A DNA stretch of 64,000 nt from NCBI RefSeq assembly GCF_004745805.1, contig NZ_SRLQ01000015.1, positions 62,001-126,000 on the forward strand. The letters are read 5' to 3'. The position numbers and the translations under genes were made by a program. Positions 34,002-42,268 of the stretch are shown here, piece after piece. Each line of letters opens with the position of its first letter. Position 1 is the first letter of the stretch. The stretch comes from Mycolicibacterium sp. CH28. GTDB taxonomy: Bacteria; Actinomycetota; Actinomycetes; Mycobacteriales; Mycobacteriaceae. The notes under the pieces were generated by a model, which was given only the letters and a program-made list of their open reading frames with translations, had not been told where the DNA came from and made no database searches.

Positions 34002-34024
34002 GGGGGCCCGCCCGCCCCTCAGCT
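33996..34024. terminator. Hairpin spanning both stop codons of a convergent pair
   Basis: AGCTGAGGGG (33996-34005) and CCCCTCAGCT (34015-34024) form a perfect 10-bp stem with a nine-base loop. The methyltransferase TGA and the ldtB TGA both lie within the arms. There is no T-run on either side, so it would be a Rho-type or weak bidirectional terminator of the kind common in mycobacteria. Confidence 0.5.
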
Positions 34025-35236
34025 GTTGGCGTTACCCGCCTTCCATTGCGGCCACGGAATGTTCCAGTCGCCCAACCCATCCGTGCCGGGCAGGGTCGAG
34101 CCGACGGTGTTCTTCACTTCGACGATGTCACCGCGCTTGGTGTTGTTGTAGAACCACGCCGCATTGCTCGGGCTGACGTTCAGGCAGCCGTGGCTGACGT
34201 TGGAGTAGCCCTGTGCACCGACCGACCACGGTGCCGAATGGACGTAGATGCCGCTGTAGGACATCTGGGTGGCCCAGTCGACCTCGGTCCGGTAACCATT
34301 CGGCGAATTCGACGGCACGCCGTAAGTCGACGAGTCCATGATCATGTGCGACAACCGGTCACCGACGATGTAGACACCGTTGTTGGTGGGAGTGCTGTTC
34401 TTGCCCATCGAGATCGGCATGGTCTTGACGACCTCGCCGTTGCGCCGGATGGTCAGCGTCTTGGTGGCGTCGTCGGCGACCGCGACCACCTCGTCGCCGA
34501 TGGTGAAATGCGTCGTCAGGTTCTGCTGGCCGAACAGCCCGTCGCCGAGGTCCACGCCGTAGGTGTTGACCGCTACGTCGACGGTGGTGCCCGGCTTCCA
34601 GTAGCTCTGCGGGCGCCAGCGCACCTCGCGGTTGTTCAGCCAGTAGAACGCGCCCTCGACCGGCGGGCTGGTGGTCACCTTGATCGCCCGCTCGGCGGCC
34701 GCCCGGTTCGGGATGTTCTCGTCGAAGCGGACCGCTACCGGCTGACCGACGCCGACGACCTCGCCGTCACCGGGCAGCAGGTAGGGCATCGTGAGGTTCT
34801 CCGGCGACTGCGTCTCGAACGACAGCTTCTCGGTGGTGACCCCGCCGAGACCCAATGACTGGGCGCTGAGTGTGTAGCTCTTGTTGTAGCCCAGCGGCTC
34901 GTTCGTCGACCACCTCACGCCGTCGGCGCTGAGCTTGCCCGCCACCTGCTTGCCGGCTTCGTTGAGCATCGTCACCGAGCCGAGCACGCCCCCGGTGGCG
35001 CTGACCGTCACCGGCCGGTCGACGGCGACGTCGACGGCCCCGTCCTTGACCGAGGCGGTCAGCTCGGGAACCAGTAGGTCGCCGTACGGTGTGCCCTTGT
35101 CGGCGATGACTTTGACCGGCGCGGGCGTCGGCTCACTGCTGCAGGCGCCAAGACCGACCACCAGGGCCGGAATGAGCGCGAGTGCGGCCAGCCGGACCCG
35201 ATACCGCGACCGGTTAACTGAGCCGACCTGCCACAT
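34019..35236 (-). CDS. ldtB: L,D-transpeptidase LdtB (LdtMt2-like) lipoprotein
   Basis: 405 residues against 408 for LdtMt2. The signal peptide ends in the lipobox LGAC with acylated Cys32. Two Ig-like domains (about residues 50-250) precede the YkuD catalytic domain. The catalytic motif SHGCLNVSP has Cys351 (Cys354 in LdtMt2) with the preceding His; YSGIYVHSAPWSVGAQG and the C-terminal GDWNIPWPQW are family marks. It forms 3-3 peptidoglycan cross-links outside the cell membrane and is the main carbapenem-sensitive transpeptidase in mycobacteria. ATG 35236 follows GGAGGGCGGT; the upstream extension is not needed. Orthologue of Rv2518c. Confidence 0.96.
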   Translation of the reverse strand: MWQVGSVNRSRYRVRLAALALIPALVVGLGACSSEPTPAPVKVIADKGTPYGDLLVPELTASVKDGAVDVAVDRPVTVSATGGVLGSVTMLNEAGKQVAGKLSADGVRWSTNEPLGYNKSYTLSAQSLGLGGVTTEKLSFETQSPENLTMPYLLPGDGEVVGVGQPVAVRFDENIPNRAAAERAIKVTTSPPVEGAFYWLNNREVRWRPQSYWKPGTTVDVAVNTYGVDLGDGLFGQQNLTTHFTIGDEVVAVADDATKTLTIRRNGEVVKTMPISMGKNSTPTNNGVYIVGDRLSHMIMDSSTYGVPSNSPNGYRTEVDWATQMSYSGIYVHSAPWSVGAQGYSNVSHGCLNVSPSNAAWFYNNTKRGDIVEVKNTVGSTLPGTDGLGDWNIPWPQWKAGNANS

Positions 35237-35370
35237 ACCGCCCTCCACCTCGCTAGCTGTGTACTTGCTGGGGGTTCTGGGCAACAGTCTAGGGGCACCC
35301 AGACAGCGCTGGCGACCGTAAATATCAGTGCGACCGGCCACGGGATTTCACCTTCGGCGGTGGTGTTTGT

Positions 35371-35376
35371 TATTGT
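35371..35376 (+). promoter_or_regulatory. Candidate -10 box of tRNA-Lys
   Basis: TATTGT ends 16 bases before the first tRNA base, a normal distance for a promoter with a short processed leader. No clear -35 element is visible. The divergent ldtB promoter must lie in the same 150-base gap. Confidence 0.35.
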
Positions 35377-35392
35377 CGCTCACGCGGTTCAA

Positions 35393-35465
<73 letters not shown>

Positions 35466-35469
35466 CAAC

Positions 35470-35499
35470 ACGAAAACCCTGCCTAGGCAGGGTTTTCGT
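35470..35499 (+). terminator. Terminator-like palindrome after tRNA-Lys
   Basis: A perfect 14-bp stem ACGAAAACCCTGCC / GGCAGGGTTTTCGT surrounds TA, five bases after the tRNA. The A-run and T-run lie within the stem itself, so the hairpin could end transcription from either strand. Confidence 0.75.
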
Positions 35500-35822
35500 C
35501 GTTTCGTGGCACACCCGGTGCGCATCGCACCCGCCGGCCGATTCTCCTTCGGCAAAATGCCGTCGCGTTGCCTACCAAATATGTAAGCTCAGCTCACTGT
35601 TCCGCTGGTGCCCACCAGCATCTCGTTTGCTGGAGTGTCGGCATCACCCCTGGCTCGCAATCCGTCCCCCACTGGAGTGCGCCGCCAAAGTGATGATCGC
35701 AGGAGGTGTGTGCGCACTATTCGAAGTGGTCCGCTCCCCGGGACCCAGCCTCCCCCACTCCATTGCTGGAACCGGACGATCGCTGAGATCGATTTGCTAG
35801 AGACAGCGTCGGTCGCCGCCCG
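35500..35822. other. Leader region of the mce operon
   Basis: 323 bases between the tRNA-Lys terminator and yrbEA. It contains a strong ribosome-binding sequence AGGAGG at 35701-35706 followed by a short open frame that ends on the yrbEA start (separate entry). No regulator gene lies here, unlike the mce1 and mce3 loci of M. tuberculosis. No promoter is clear. Confidence 0.5.
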
Positions 35823-35826
35823 ATGA
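35710..35826 (+). CDS. Possible 38-residue leader ORF coupled to yrbEA
   Basis: GTG 35710 stands three bases after AGGAGG and opens a 38-codon frame (beginning VRTIRSGPLPGTQ) that stops at 35824-35826. Its stop overlaps the yrbEA ATG as CGATGACC. yrbEA itself has no ribosome site (GTCGCCGCCCG), so translational coupling from this ORF could supply it. The same frame is open upstream to 35608. The peptide has no recognisable features. The spacing of three is short, so this is a candidate only. Confidence 0.35.
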   Translation: MRTIRSGPLPGTQPPPLHCWNRTIAEIDLLETASVAAR

Positions 35827-36692
35827 CCACCAGGGAGGAGCCCGCAGCACTCGCCGAACGCGAGCCCGACGGGGTCGAGGCAATCGAGGATTGGGCCGTC
35901 GGATACGTCCGGCGGCACCCGCTGGCGGCACTGACGACGGTCGGCGAACAGTTCGTCCTCGGCGTGCGCACCATCCAGTACTTCTTCCTGGATCTGCTCA
36001 CCGGCCGATTCCAGTGGCAGGAGTTCGTCCGGCAGAGCGCTTTCATGGCCGGAACCGCGGTGCTGCCGACGATTCTGGTGGCGCTGCCGATCAGCGTCAC
36101 CTTGTCCGTGCAGTTCGCGTTGATGGCCGGTCAAGTGGGAGCGACGTCGCTAGCAGGCGCCGCCAGCGGCCTCGCGGTCATCCGACAGGGCGCCTCACTG
36201 GTCGCCGCGCTCCTCATGGCTGCGGCGGTCGGCTCGGCGATGACCGCCGACCTCGGTTCCCGGACGATGCGCGAGGAGACCGACGCCATGGAGGTGATGG
36301 GGATATCGGTCATCCGCAGGCTGGTGGTGCCCCGCTTCGCGGCGGCGATCATGATCAGCTTCGCGTTGACCGGGGTGGTGTGCTTCGTCGGCTTCTTCGC
36401 CAGCTACATGTTCAACGTGTACTTCCAGAACGGCGCCCCCGGCAGCTTCGTGGCCACGTTCGCCTCCTTCGCGACACCGGCCGACATGATGCTCGCGCTG
36501 CTGAAGGCCGTCATCTTCGGCGCCATCGTCGCCGTCGTCGCAAGCCAGAAGGGGCTGTCCACCAAAGGCGGACCGACCGGAGTCGCCAACTCGGTCAATG
36601 CCGCGGTAGTCGAGGCGATCCTCGTGCTGATGATCGTCAACGTCGCGATCAGCCAGCTCGACGTCATGCTCTCGCCCAGGACCGGCCTGTGA
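35823..36692 (+). CDS. yrbEA: YrbE/MlaE-like permease of the Mce transporter, first subunit
   Basis: 289 residues, five or six membrane helices, MlaE permease family. The conserved cytoplasmic motif is TMREETDAMEVMGI (EExDA), which contacts the ATPase in this ABC class. A polar N-terminal extension of about 45 residues precedes the first helix. YrbEA and YrbEB form the inner-membrane permease heterodimer of a lipid importer, coupled to the MceG ATPase encoded elsewhere. One base separates its stop from the next start. The operon number (mce1-mce8 types) cannot be decided by eye, so only the generic name is used. Confidence 0.9.
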   Translation: MTTREEPAALAEREPDGVEAIEDWAVGYVRRHPLAALTTVGEQFVLGVRTIQYFFLDLLTGRFQWQEFVRQSAFMAGTAVLPTILVALPISVTLSVQFALMAGQVGATSLAGAASGLAVIRQGASLVAALLMAAAVGSAMTADLGSRTMREETDAMEVMGISVIRRLVVPRFAAAIMISFALTGVVCFVGFFASYMFNVYFQNGAPGSFVATFASFATPADMMLALLKAVIFGAIVAVVASQKGLSTKGGPTGVANSVNAAVVEAILVLMIVNVAISQLDVMLSPRTGL

Positions 36693-36693
36693 C

Positions 36694-37557
36694 GTGACGA
36701 CCTCCACCTATCTGCCCCTGGCACCGATCGCGCTGCGCGCAGCTCGGCTGTACCGCAGGGCCACCCGGCCGATCATCAAGGTCGGGCACATGCTGGTCTT
36801 CTTCTTCAGGGCGCTGGCTGCCGCACCGATCGCCATGAGCCACTATCGCGCCGAGTTCCTGCGGCTGCTGTCCAACATCACCTGGGGTAACGGCTCACTG
36901 GTCACCGGTGGCGGCACCGCCGGGGTGGCCGTCGTCCTTGGCATCAGCGTCGGCACGCTCGTCGGCATCGAGGGGTACAACTTCCTGGACCTGCTCGGCC
37001 TGGGCCCCGCAACCGGCTTCGTCTCCTCGTTGGTCAACACCCGCGAACTGGCCCCGCTGATGGCCTCGATGGCGTTCGCGATCCAGGGCGGCTGCCGGTT
37101 CACCGCGCAGCTGGGATCCATGCGCATCAACGAAGAGATCGACGCCATGGAATCGCTTGCCATCCGACCGATCCCGTTCCTGGTGACCACCCGGCTGCTG
37201 GCCTCGATGGTCGCTATCGTCCCGCTCTACGCCGCGTGCCTGGCGATCAGCTACCTGAGCACCGAGCTCGTGGTGGGCCTGTCCGGCGGCGGGTCGACCG
37301 GCTCCTACCTGCACTACTTCTCGATGATGCTGGCCGGCAAGGACATCGTGTACTCGTTGCTCAAGGCCATCGTCTTCGTGTGGATCGCCTCGACGATCCA
37401 GTGCTACTACGGCTTCTACGCCAGCGGCGGCCCGGCGGGCGTGGGAGTGGCCGCCGGGCACGGCATGCGGGCCAGTATCACCGTCATCATCATGGTGAAC
37501 ATGCTGCTCACCATGGCGCTCTACGGCGTCGACTCGGGCGCAAGGTTCGGCGGCTGA
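36694..37557 (+). CDS. yrbEB: YrbE/MlaE-like permease of the Mce transporter, second subunit
   Basis: 287 residues, MlaE family. The motif is RINEEIDAMESLAIRPIPFL. The first third reads FRALAAAPIAMSHYRAEFLR, then a glycine-rich amphipathic segment (VTGGGTAGVAVVLGISVG) typical of YrbEB. The start is GTG 36694. The stop TGA shares a base with the mceA ATG (TGATG). It is the second half of the permease pair with YrbEA. Confidence 0.9.
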   Translation: MTTSTYLPLAPIALRAARLYRRATRPIIKVGHMLVFFFRALAAAPIAMSHYRAEFLRLLSNITWGNGSLVTGGGTAGVAVVLGISVGTLVGIEGYNFLDLLGLGPATGFVSSLVNTRELAPLMASMAFAIQGGCRFTAQLGSMRINEEIDAMESLAIRPIPFLVTTRLLASMVAIVPLYAACLAISYLSTELVVGLSGGGSTGSYLHYFSMMLAGKDIVYSLLKAIVFVWIASTIQCYYGFYASGGPAGVGVAAGHGMRASITVIIMVNMLLTMALYGVDSGARFGG

Positions 37558-39059
37558 TGGGCAATTCCCTCGAACTCGACGGGCGCGGGCCGTCCGACCG
37601 GCAGCTAATGAGCTGCGGCATAGCCGTTCTCGTGGTAGCCAGCCTGCTCACCGCGGCCCTGCTCTACAAGTCGACCGGCCGACTCAACCAGTACGTGCAG
37701 GTCGTCGCCGATCTGGTCAACGTCGGCGACGGGCTCCCGGAGAAGTCCGACGTGAAGTACCACGGCCTGCTCGTCGGCACGGTCAACGGCGTGGTCCCCG
37801 CCGCCTACGGACGGCCGAACTACGTCAGCATCGATCTCAAACCCGAATACGCCGCCTCGATCCCGGCCGGGGTGAGCGCCCGGGTGGTACCCAGCAACAT
37901 CTTCGCCGTGTCGTCGGTCCAGCTGGTGGACAACGGCTCCAGAGATCCTGGCGTAGCGATCCGGCCCGGCACCCACATACCCGAAGACACCGCGCTGCCG
38001 ACCGTGCTCTTCCAAACCACCATCAGCAAGCTGCGCGACCTGCTCGCCGCGACCGGGCGTGGACGGGAAGACAAGTCGGTGGGAATCATGGCCGCGGTCG
38101 CCGCGGCCACCGACCACCGCCGGGTCGCGCTGGTGGATGCCGGAACGAGCCTGAACCGCCTTCTCGATCAACTCAATTCGATCGTGAGCGACGACACCGG
38201 CCCGTCGACGTTGTCCGCGCTCGTCGACGCGACCCACGGCCTTTCGGCAACGGCACCCGAGCTCGTCGACGCGCTACACCAAGCCGTCGTGCCGATGCAG
38301 ACCTTCGCCGAGACACGCGGCCAACTGGCCACCCTGCTGTCGGGCCTCGATCAGACGCTGGGCACCACACAGCGAGCGCTGAACAACCACGTCGACCAAC
38401 TCATCCGCATCACCACCGACTTCACCCCCGTCCTGGGCGTGCTGGCACTGAAGTCCGATGCCCTTCTTCCGACCGCCATCAAGGTCGACAACCTGGCGAC
38501 CAGGTTCATGAACGAGGTGTGGATGCCGGACCGCGCAGTGGTCAACGCACGCCTGAACATTGCGTTCACCCCTTCCTACTCCTACACCCGCGCCGACTGC
38601 CCCCGGTACGGCGAACTGAAGGGCCCCAGCTGCTACACCGCACCCCTGGTTCCGGTCCGCCCTGATCTGCCGGAAGTTCTTCTGCCACAGAACTATCAAC
38701 CACCCAAGGACCTCGCGCCGCCGGCGGGGACCGTCGTCGGGCCCGACGGCGACCTGGTTGCCGTCGGGCCGCCGCTGATCAATCCGATCCCCAACCTGCA
38801 AGACCCCAATCCGCCGCTGCCGCCGGGGGTGACACCATCCCCGCCGGTGCCGGGCAGCGCCGACCCCGGCAACGCATCCGTCACACCGTCCTCGTTCGGC
38901 GGCACCGTCGGCCCGGTCGGTAGCCAACAGGAGCGAAACGCACTGAGCGTCATCACCGGCCGGCCCGCGACGGCAGCCACCGAACTGCTCCTGGGCCCGG
39001 TCGCCCGTGGCACCACGGTGTCGCTGGCCTACTCCCCCGACCCCGGAGGGCCGAAGTGA
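37557..39059 (+). CDS. mceA: Mce family protein, MceA position
   Basis: 500 residues. One N-terminal membrane anchor (VLVVASLLTAALLYKSTG, about residues 24-41) is followed by the MCE/MlaD domain (VNVGDGLPEKSDVKYHGLLVGTV, i.e. the beta-barrel with the central hydrophobic loop). A long helical coil follows, and the tail is proline-rich and probably disordered (from about residue 380: PPKDLAPPAGTVVG, NPIPNLQDPNPPLPPG). Six Mce subunits form the tunnel that carries lipid across the periplasm. The extended Pro-rich tail may reach through the peptidoglycan. ATG 37557 shares a base with the yrbEB stop; longer upstream reading is a shadow. Confidence 0.9.
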   Translation: MGNSLELDGRGPSDRQLMSCGIAVLVVASLLTAALLYKSTGRLNQYVQVVADLVNVGDGLPEKSDVKYHGLLVGTVNGVVPAAYGRPNYVSIDLKPEYAASIPAGVSARVVPSNIFAVSSVQLVDNGSRDPGVAIRPGTHIPEDTALPTVLFQTTISKLRDLLAATGRGREDKSVGIMAAVAAATDHRRVALVDAGTSLNRLLDQLNSIVSDDTGPSTLSALVDATHGLSATAPELVDALHQAVVPMQTFAETRGQLATLLSGLDQTLGTTQRALNNHVDQLIRITTDFTPVLGVLALKSDALLPTAIKVDNLATRFMNEVWMPDRAVVNARLNIAFTPSYSYTRADCPRYGELKGPSCYTAPLVPVRPDLPEVLLPQNYQPPKDLAPPAGTVVGPDGDLVAVGPPLINPIPNLQDPNPPLPPGVTPSPPVPGSADPGNASVTPSSFGGTVGPVGSQQERNALSVITGRPATAATELLLGPVARGTTVSLAYSPDPGGPK

Positions 39060-40111
39060 GATCTCGTACGTCGGCCATCGGCCTGTCGCTCTTCATGGTC
39101 GCTGCCTTGACCGTCACCTGGCTGGTGTTCGTCAGCCTCCGGCGCGACGTCGGCGGGAACACCGCGTCGTACTCGGCGGTCTTCACCGACGTATACGGGC
39201 TGCGGGAAGGTGACGACGTCCGCATGGCCGGGGTGCGGGTGGGCCGAGTCGAAAAGATCGACCTCGAGGGCAAACTGGCCAGGGTCTCGTTCGTGGTCCA
39301 GGACGATCAGCCGTTGTTCGGAAACACCGTCGCCTCGGTGACCTACCAGAACATCGTCGGACAACGCTATCTCGGACTGTCGCTGGGCTCGGCGGGCAGC
39401 CCCGAGCGGCTGCGACCCGGGAGCGTCATCCCGCCGGAACGCACCGAACCGTCCTTCGACGTGACCACGCTCCTCAACGGCTACGAGCCGCTGTTCAGCC
39501 TGCTGAACCCCCGCGATGCCGACAACCTCACCAAGGCGTTGATCCAGTCGCTGCAGGGCGACACCACATCGCTGGCCACGCTGATCAGCCAGACCACCAC
39601 CCTCACACAGACATTCGCCGGTAAGGACCAGGCGCTCGGCGAGGTGATCACCAACCTCAACAAGGTGGTGTCCAACCTGGCCCAGCAGAACGCCAACCTC
39701 GACGGCATCATCACCTCGGCCCATGACACCGTCGCCGCCCTCGACCGACGCCGGCCGGAACTCGTCGAGGCGGCCGGATCGATGGCGCGGGTGATGAACC
39801 GCCTGTCGACATCGGCCAACGACGTGTATCCGTCGTTCGCCGAACTCATTGAACGTCAACCCGGCATGGTGCAGCACCTGCTCAGCGTCGAGCCGCAGGT
39901 GGCGTTCTTCGCCGACAACATTCCGCTGGTGTTGAAGGGGCTCACCCGGATGGGCAATCAGGGCGCCTACGGCAATGGCTACGCCTGCGACGCGAATGTC
40001 CTCGGGTTCTTCCCCGGCCTCAACGATGTCGTGCCGATCATCGTCAACGCCGCCACCCCGGGCGGCCAAGCCCAGCACACCCCGAAGTGCAGGAACACCG
40101 GTAATGGCTGA
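39056..40111 (+). CDS. mceB: Mce family protein, MceB position
   Basis: 351 residues. The N-terminal anchor is SAIGLSLFMVAALTVTWLVF. The MCE domain includes YSAVFTDVYGLREGDDVRMAGVRVGRV, given here by its key part TDVYGLREGDDVRM, then YQNIVGQRYLGLSLG. A helical coil follows (residues 140-290), and the C-terminal Cys pair (YACDANV, PKCRNTGNG) matches the usual MceB ending. GTG 39056 overlaps the mceA stop (GTGA). Confidence 0.9.
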   Translation: MRSRTSAIGLSLFMVAALTVTWLVFVSLRRDVGGNTASYSAVFTDVYGLREGDDVRMAGVRVGRVEKIDLEGKLARVSFVVQDDQPLFGNTVASVTYQNIVGQRYLGLSLGSAGSPERLRPGSVIPPERTEPSFDVTTLLNGYEPLFSLLNPRDADNLTKALIQSLQGDTTSLATLISQTTTLTQTFAGKDQALGEVITNLNKVVSNLAQQNANLDGIITSAHDTVAALDRRRPELVEAAGSMARVMNRLSTSANDVYPSFAELIERQPGMVQHLLSVEPQVAFFADNIPLVLKGLTRMGNQGAYGNGYACDANVLGFFPGLNDVVPIIVNAATPGGQAQHTPKCRNTGNG

Positions 40112-41147
40112 ATCGCGGTTGTGGCGCATGCGAAATCGCCCACTGGAGAGCTACAACAAGACCTGGCTTGGATCCATCGCCGTGGTGGTGGTCGCGGTGG
40201 TGATCGGAGCGATGGTGCTCGTGCACACCGTCGGCGTCGGGTTCCGGCATTACACCGCGGAATTCCTGCAGGCGGCCGCGCTGCGGGTCGGCAATCCGAT
40301 CACCGTCGCCGGCATACCGGTCGGCACCGTCAGCAGCATGAAGCTCGCCGGCGACCACGTCGAGGCGGGCTTGAAGATCCGCGAGGACATCGCGCTGGGT
40401 GACGACTCCAAGGCCGTGATCAAGGTGGCCACCATCCTCGGCTCGCGGTACGTGGCGCTGGAGCCCGGCGGCGACGGCTCCCTGCCGAATAGCACCTTCG
40501 ACTTGGCGCACACCGATGTTCCCTACGACTTGCAGGCCGCGTTGAAGGACGCCACCACCACCTTCGAGCAGGTCGACTCCGACCGGTTCGCCCAGTCGCT
40601 CACCCTGCTGGGCAAGCAGCTGAAGGGCATGCCCGCGGTGGTGCCGCAGGCGATGGCCAACATCGACACGCTGTCCTCGATCATCGCGCAGCGCCGCGAC
40701 CAACTGGGTCAGCTCTTGCGGAGCACCGAGCAAGTCACCAATACGCTGCGCAGCCAGCAGGCCAATCTCGGCGCGCTGGTCAACCAGGGGCAGGACCTGC
40801 TGAGCCAATTCGTCTCGCGCCGTGTCGTTTTCCACGCGATGATGCAATCCCTGACCAGTCTCGTCGAGATTCTGGACAAGATCGTCGTCAACGACCGGCC
40901 GCAGGTGGACGCCCTCGTCCGGGACACCCGGCGGCTCACCGACCTCATCGCCGAGCACGACGACCTGCTGCGCAACATCCTGCAGGTCAGTCCCGTCATG
41001 CTGCGGCAGGTGGCCAACATGAGCGGCGACGGTAACGCCATCAGCTTCACCGCGCCCGCCGGTGCGCTTGTCGATTCGTGGATGTGCGCCATCAGCGGTC
41101 GCGCCGGGCAGTTCGGGATGATCCCCTACTACAAGGACTGCAAGTGA
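40104..41147 (+). CDS. mceC: Mce family protein, MceC position
   Basis: 347 residues. Anchor WLGSIAVVVVAVVIGAMVLV near residues 21-41; MCE domain YTAEFLQAAALRVGNPITVAG, shown by its core LRVGNPITVAGIPVGTV; then the strand LGSRYVALEPGGDGSLPN. The coil is heptad-rich (QRRDQLGQLLRSTEQVTNTL). The C-terminal region holds two cysteines (DSWMCAISG and YYKDCK). ATG 40104 lies within the mceB 3' end, an eight-base overlap. There is no long Pro-rich tail as in many MceC proteins. Confidence 0.9.
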   Translation: MAESRLWRMRNRPLESYNKTWLGSIAVVVVAVVIGAMVLVHTVGVGFRHYTAEFLQAAALRVGNPITVAGIPVGTVSSMKLAGDHVEAGLKIREDIALGDDSKAVIKVATILGSRYVALEPGGDGSLPNSTFDLAHTDVPYDLQAALKDATTTFEQVDSDRFAQSLTLLGKQLKGMPAVVPQAMANIDTLSSIIAQRRDQLGQLLRSTEQVTNTLRSQQANLGALVNQGQDLLSQFVSRRVVFHAMMQSLTSLVEILDKIVVNDRPQVDALVRDTRRLTDLIAEHDDLLRNILQVSPVMLRQVANMSGDGNAISFTAPAGALVDSWMCAISGRAGQFGMIPYYKDCK

Positions 41148-42268
41148 GCGGCCGGGTCGGGACCGGAATCCGGATCGCCGCCATTGCCGTGGCGGTCACG
41201 ACCGTGCTCGCCGGGGTCGGCTTGGGATGGCGGTACTGGGGCGCCAAACCGGAACCGATCACAGTCACCGCCCAATTCGACAGCGCCTCAGGCTTGTACG
41301 AGGGCAACGTGGTGGCGGTGCTCGGCATGCCGGTCGGCACGATCACCAAGATCACCCCGAGGGGTGGCTATGTCGAGGTGGAGTTCACTATCGACCGCGA
41401 TGTCAAGATCCCCGTCGACGTCCAGGCCGTCACGGTGTCCACGTCGATTCTGACCGACCGTCAGATCGAGCTCACCCCGCCCTACCGGGACGGGCCGACC
41501 CTGCAGAACCACGACACCATCGGTCTGACCCGCACCAAGACACCGGTCGAATTCAGCCGGGTGCTGGGCGTTCTCGACCGAGTGACCAAGTCGCTGGGCG
41601 GCGACGGTCAGGGTCGAGGTCCGCTCGCCGACGTGATCAACAGTGGTGCGGCTGTCGTCGACGGCAACGGGGCACAGATCAAGCATGCGCTCGACGAGCT
41701 GTCCACGGCTCTTCGGCTGAGCAGCGACGGCGGCGCCCAGACCCGTGAGCAGATCACCAGCATCGTCCGCAACGTCAGCTCGCTGTTCGAGGCCGCCGCC
41801 GCCAATGACGCCAAACTGCGGGAATTCGCGTCAACGCTGCGCCTGGCCAGCCAGATTCTGGCCGATGAGGACATCGGAACCGGCAGCACCGGAACGAAAC
41901 TCGACCAGCTCGTCCAGCAGGCCGCCGACCTGCTCGACGCCCACCGGGACACCATCAGGCAAGCCATCCGCAACGGCAACACGACGGCGAAGACGGCCAC
42001 CGACAACCAACGCGAGATGGCCGAACTGCTGGACCTGGCACCGATGGTGGCCGACAACATCTACAACAGCATCGACCAGACCAACGGCGCGTTACGCGGT
42101 CACGCGCTCGTCGACAAGATCGTGTTCGACAGCCAGTGGACCAAAGAGGTCTGCAACCTGATGGGCCTACGGCAGCTGGGCTGCAGCACCGGAACCCTGC
42201 AGGACTTCGGACCCGACTTCGGGCTGACCTACGTGCTGGACGGCATGGCCGCGATGGGACAGAAGTGA
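41144..42268 (+). CDS. mceD: Mce family protein, MceD position
   Basis: 374 residues. Anchor IRIAAIAVAVTTVLAGVGLG (residues 9-28). MCE domain with FDSASGLYEGNVVAVLGMPV and STSILTDRQIELTPPY. A helical coil follows (residues 130-300) and a C-terminal FGLTYVLDGMA tail with two cysteines (EVCNLMG, LGCSTG). GTG 41144 overlaps the mceC stop by four bases. It has the standard order and role in the Mce hexamer. Confidence 0.9.
   Translation: MSGRVGTGIRIAAIAVAVTTVLAGVGLGWRYWGAKPEPITVTAQFDSASGLYEGNVVAVLGMPVGTITKITPRGGYVEVEFTIDRDVKIPVDVQAVTVSTSILTDRQIELTPPYRDGPTLQNHDTIGLTRTKTPVEFSRVLGVLDRVTKSLGGDGQGRGPLADVINSGAAVVDGNGAQIKHALDELSTALRLSSDGGAQTREQITSIVRNVSSLFEAAAANDAKLREFASTLRLASQILADEDIGTGSTGTKLDQLVQQAADLLDAHRDTIRQAIRNGNTTAKTATDNQREMAELLDLAPMVADNIYNSIDQTNGALRGHALVDKIVFDSQWTKEVCNLMGLRQLGCSTGTLQDFGPDFGLTYVLDGMAAMGQK

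Noticed and set aside
24630..34024. Attachment-site duplicate of the tRNA-His 3' end at the far side of the accessory block
   Set aside because: I searched by eye for the T-arm/acceptor text (TTCGAGTCCCGTCAGCC) and did not find a second copy; there is no integrase gene either.
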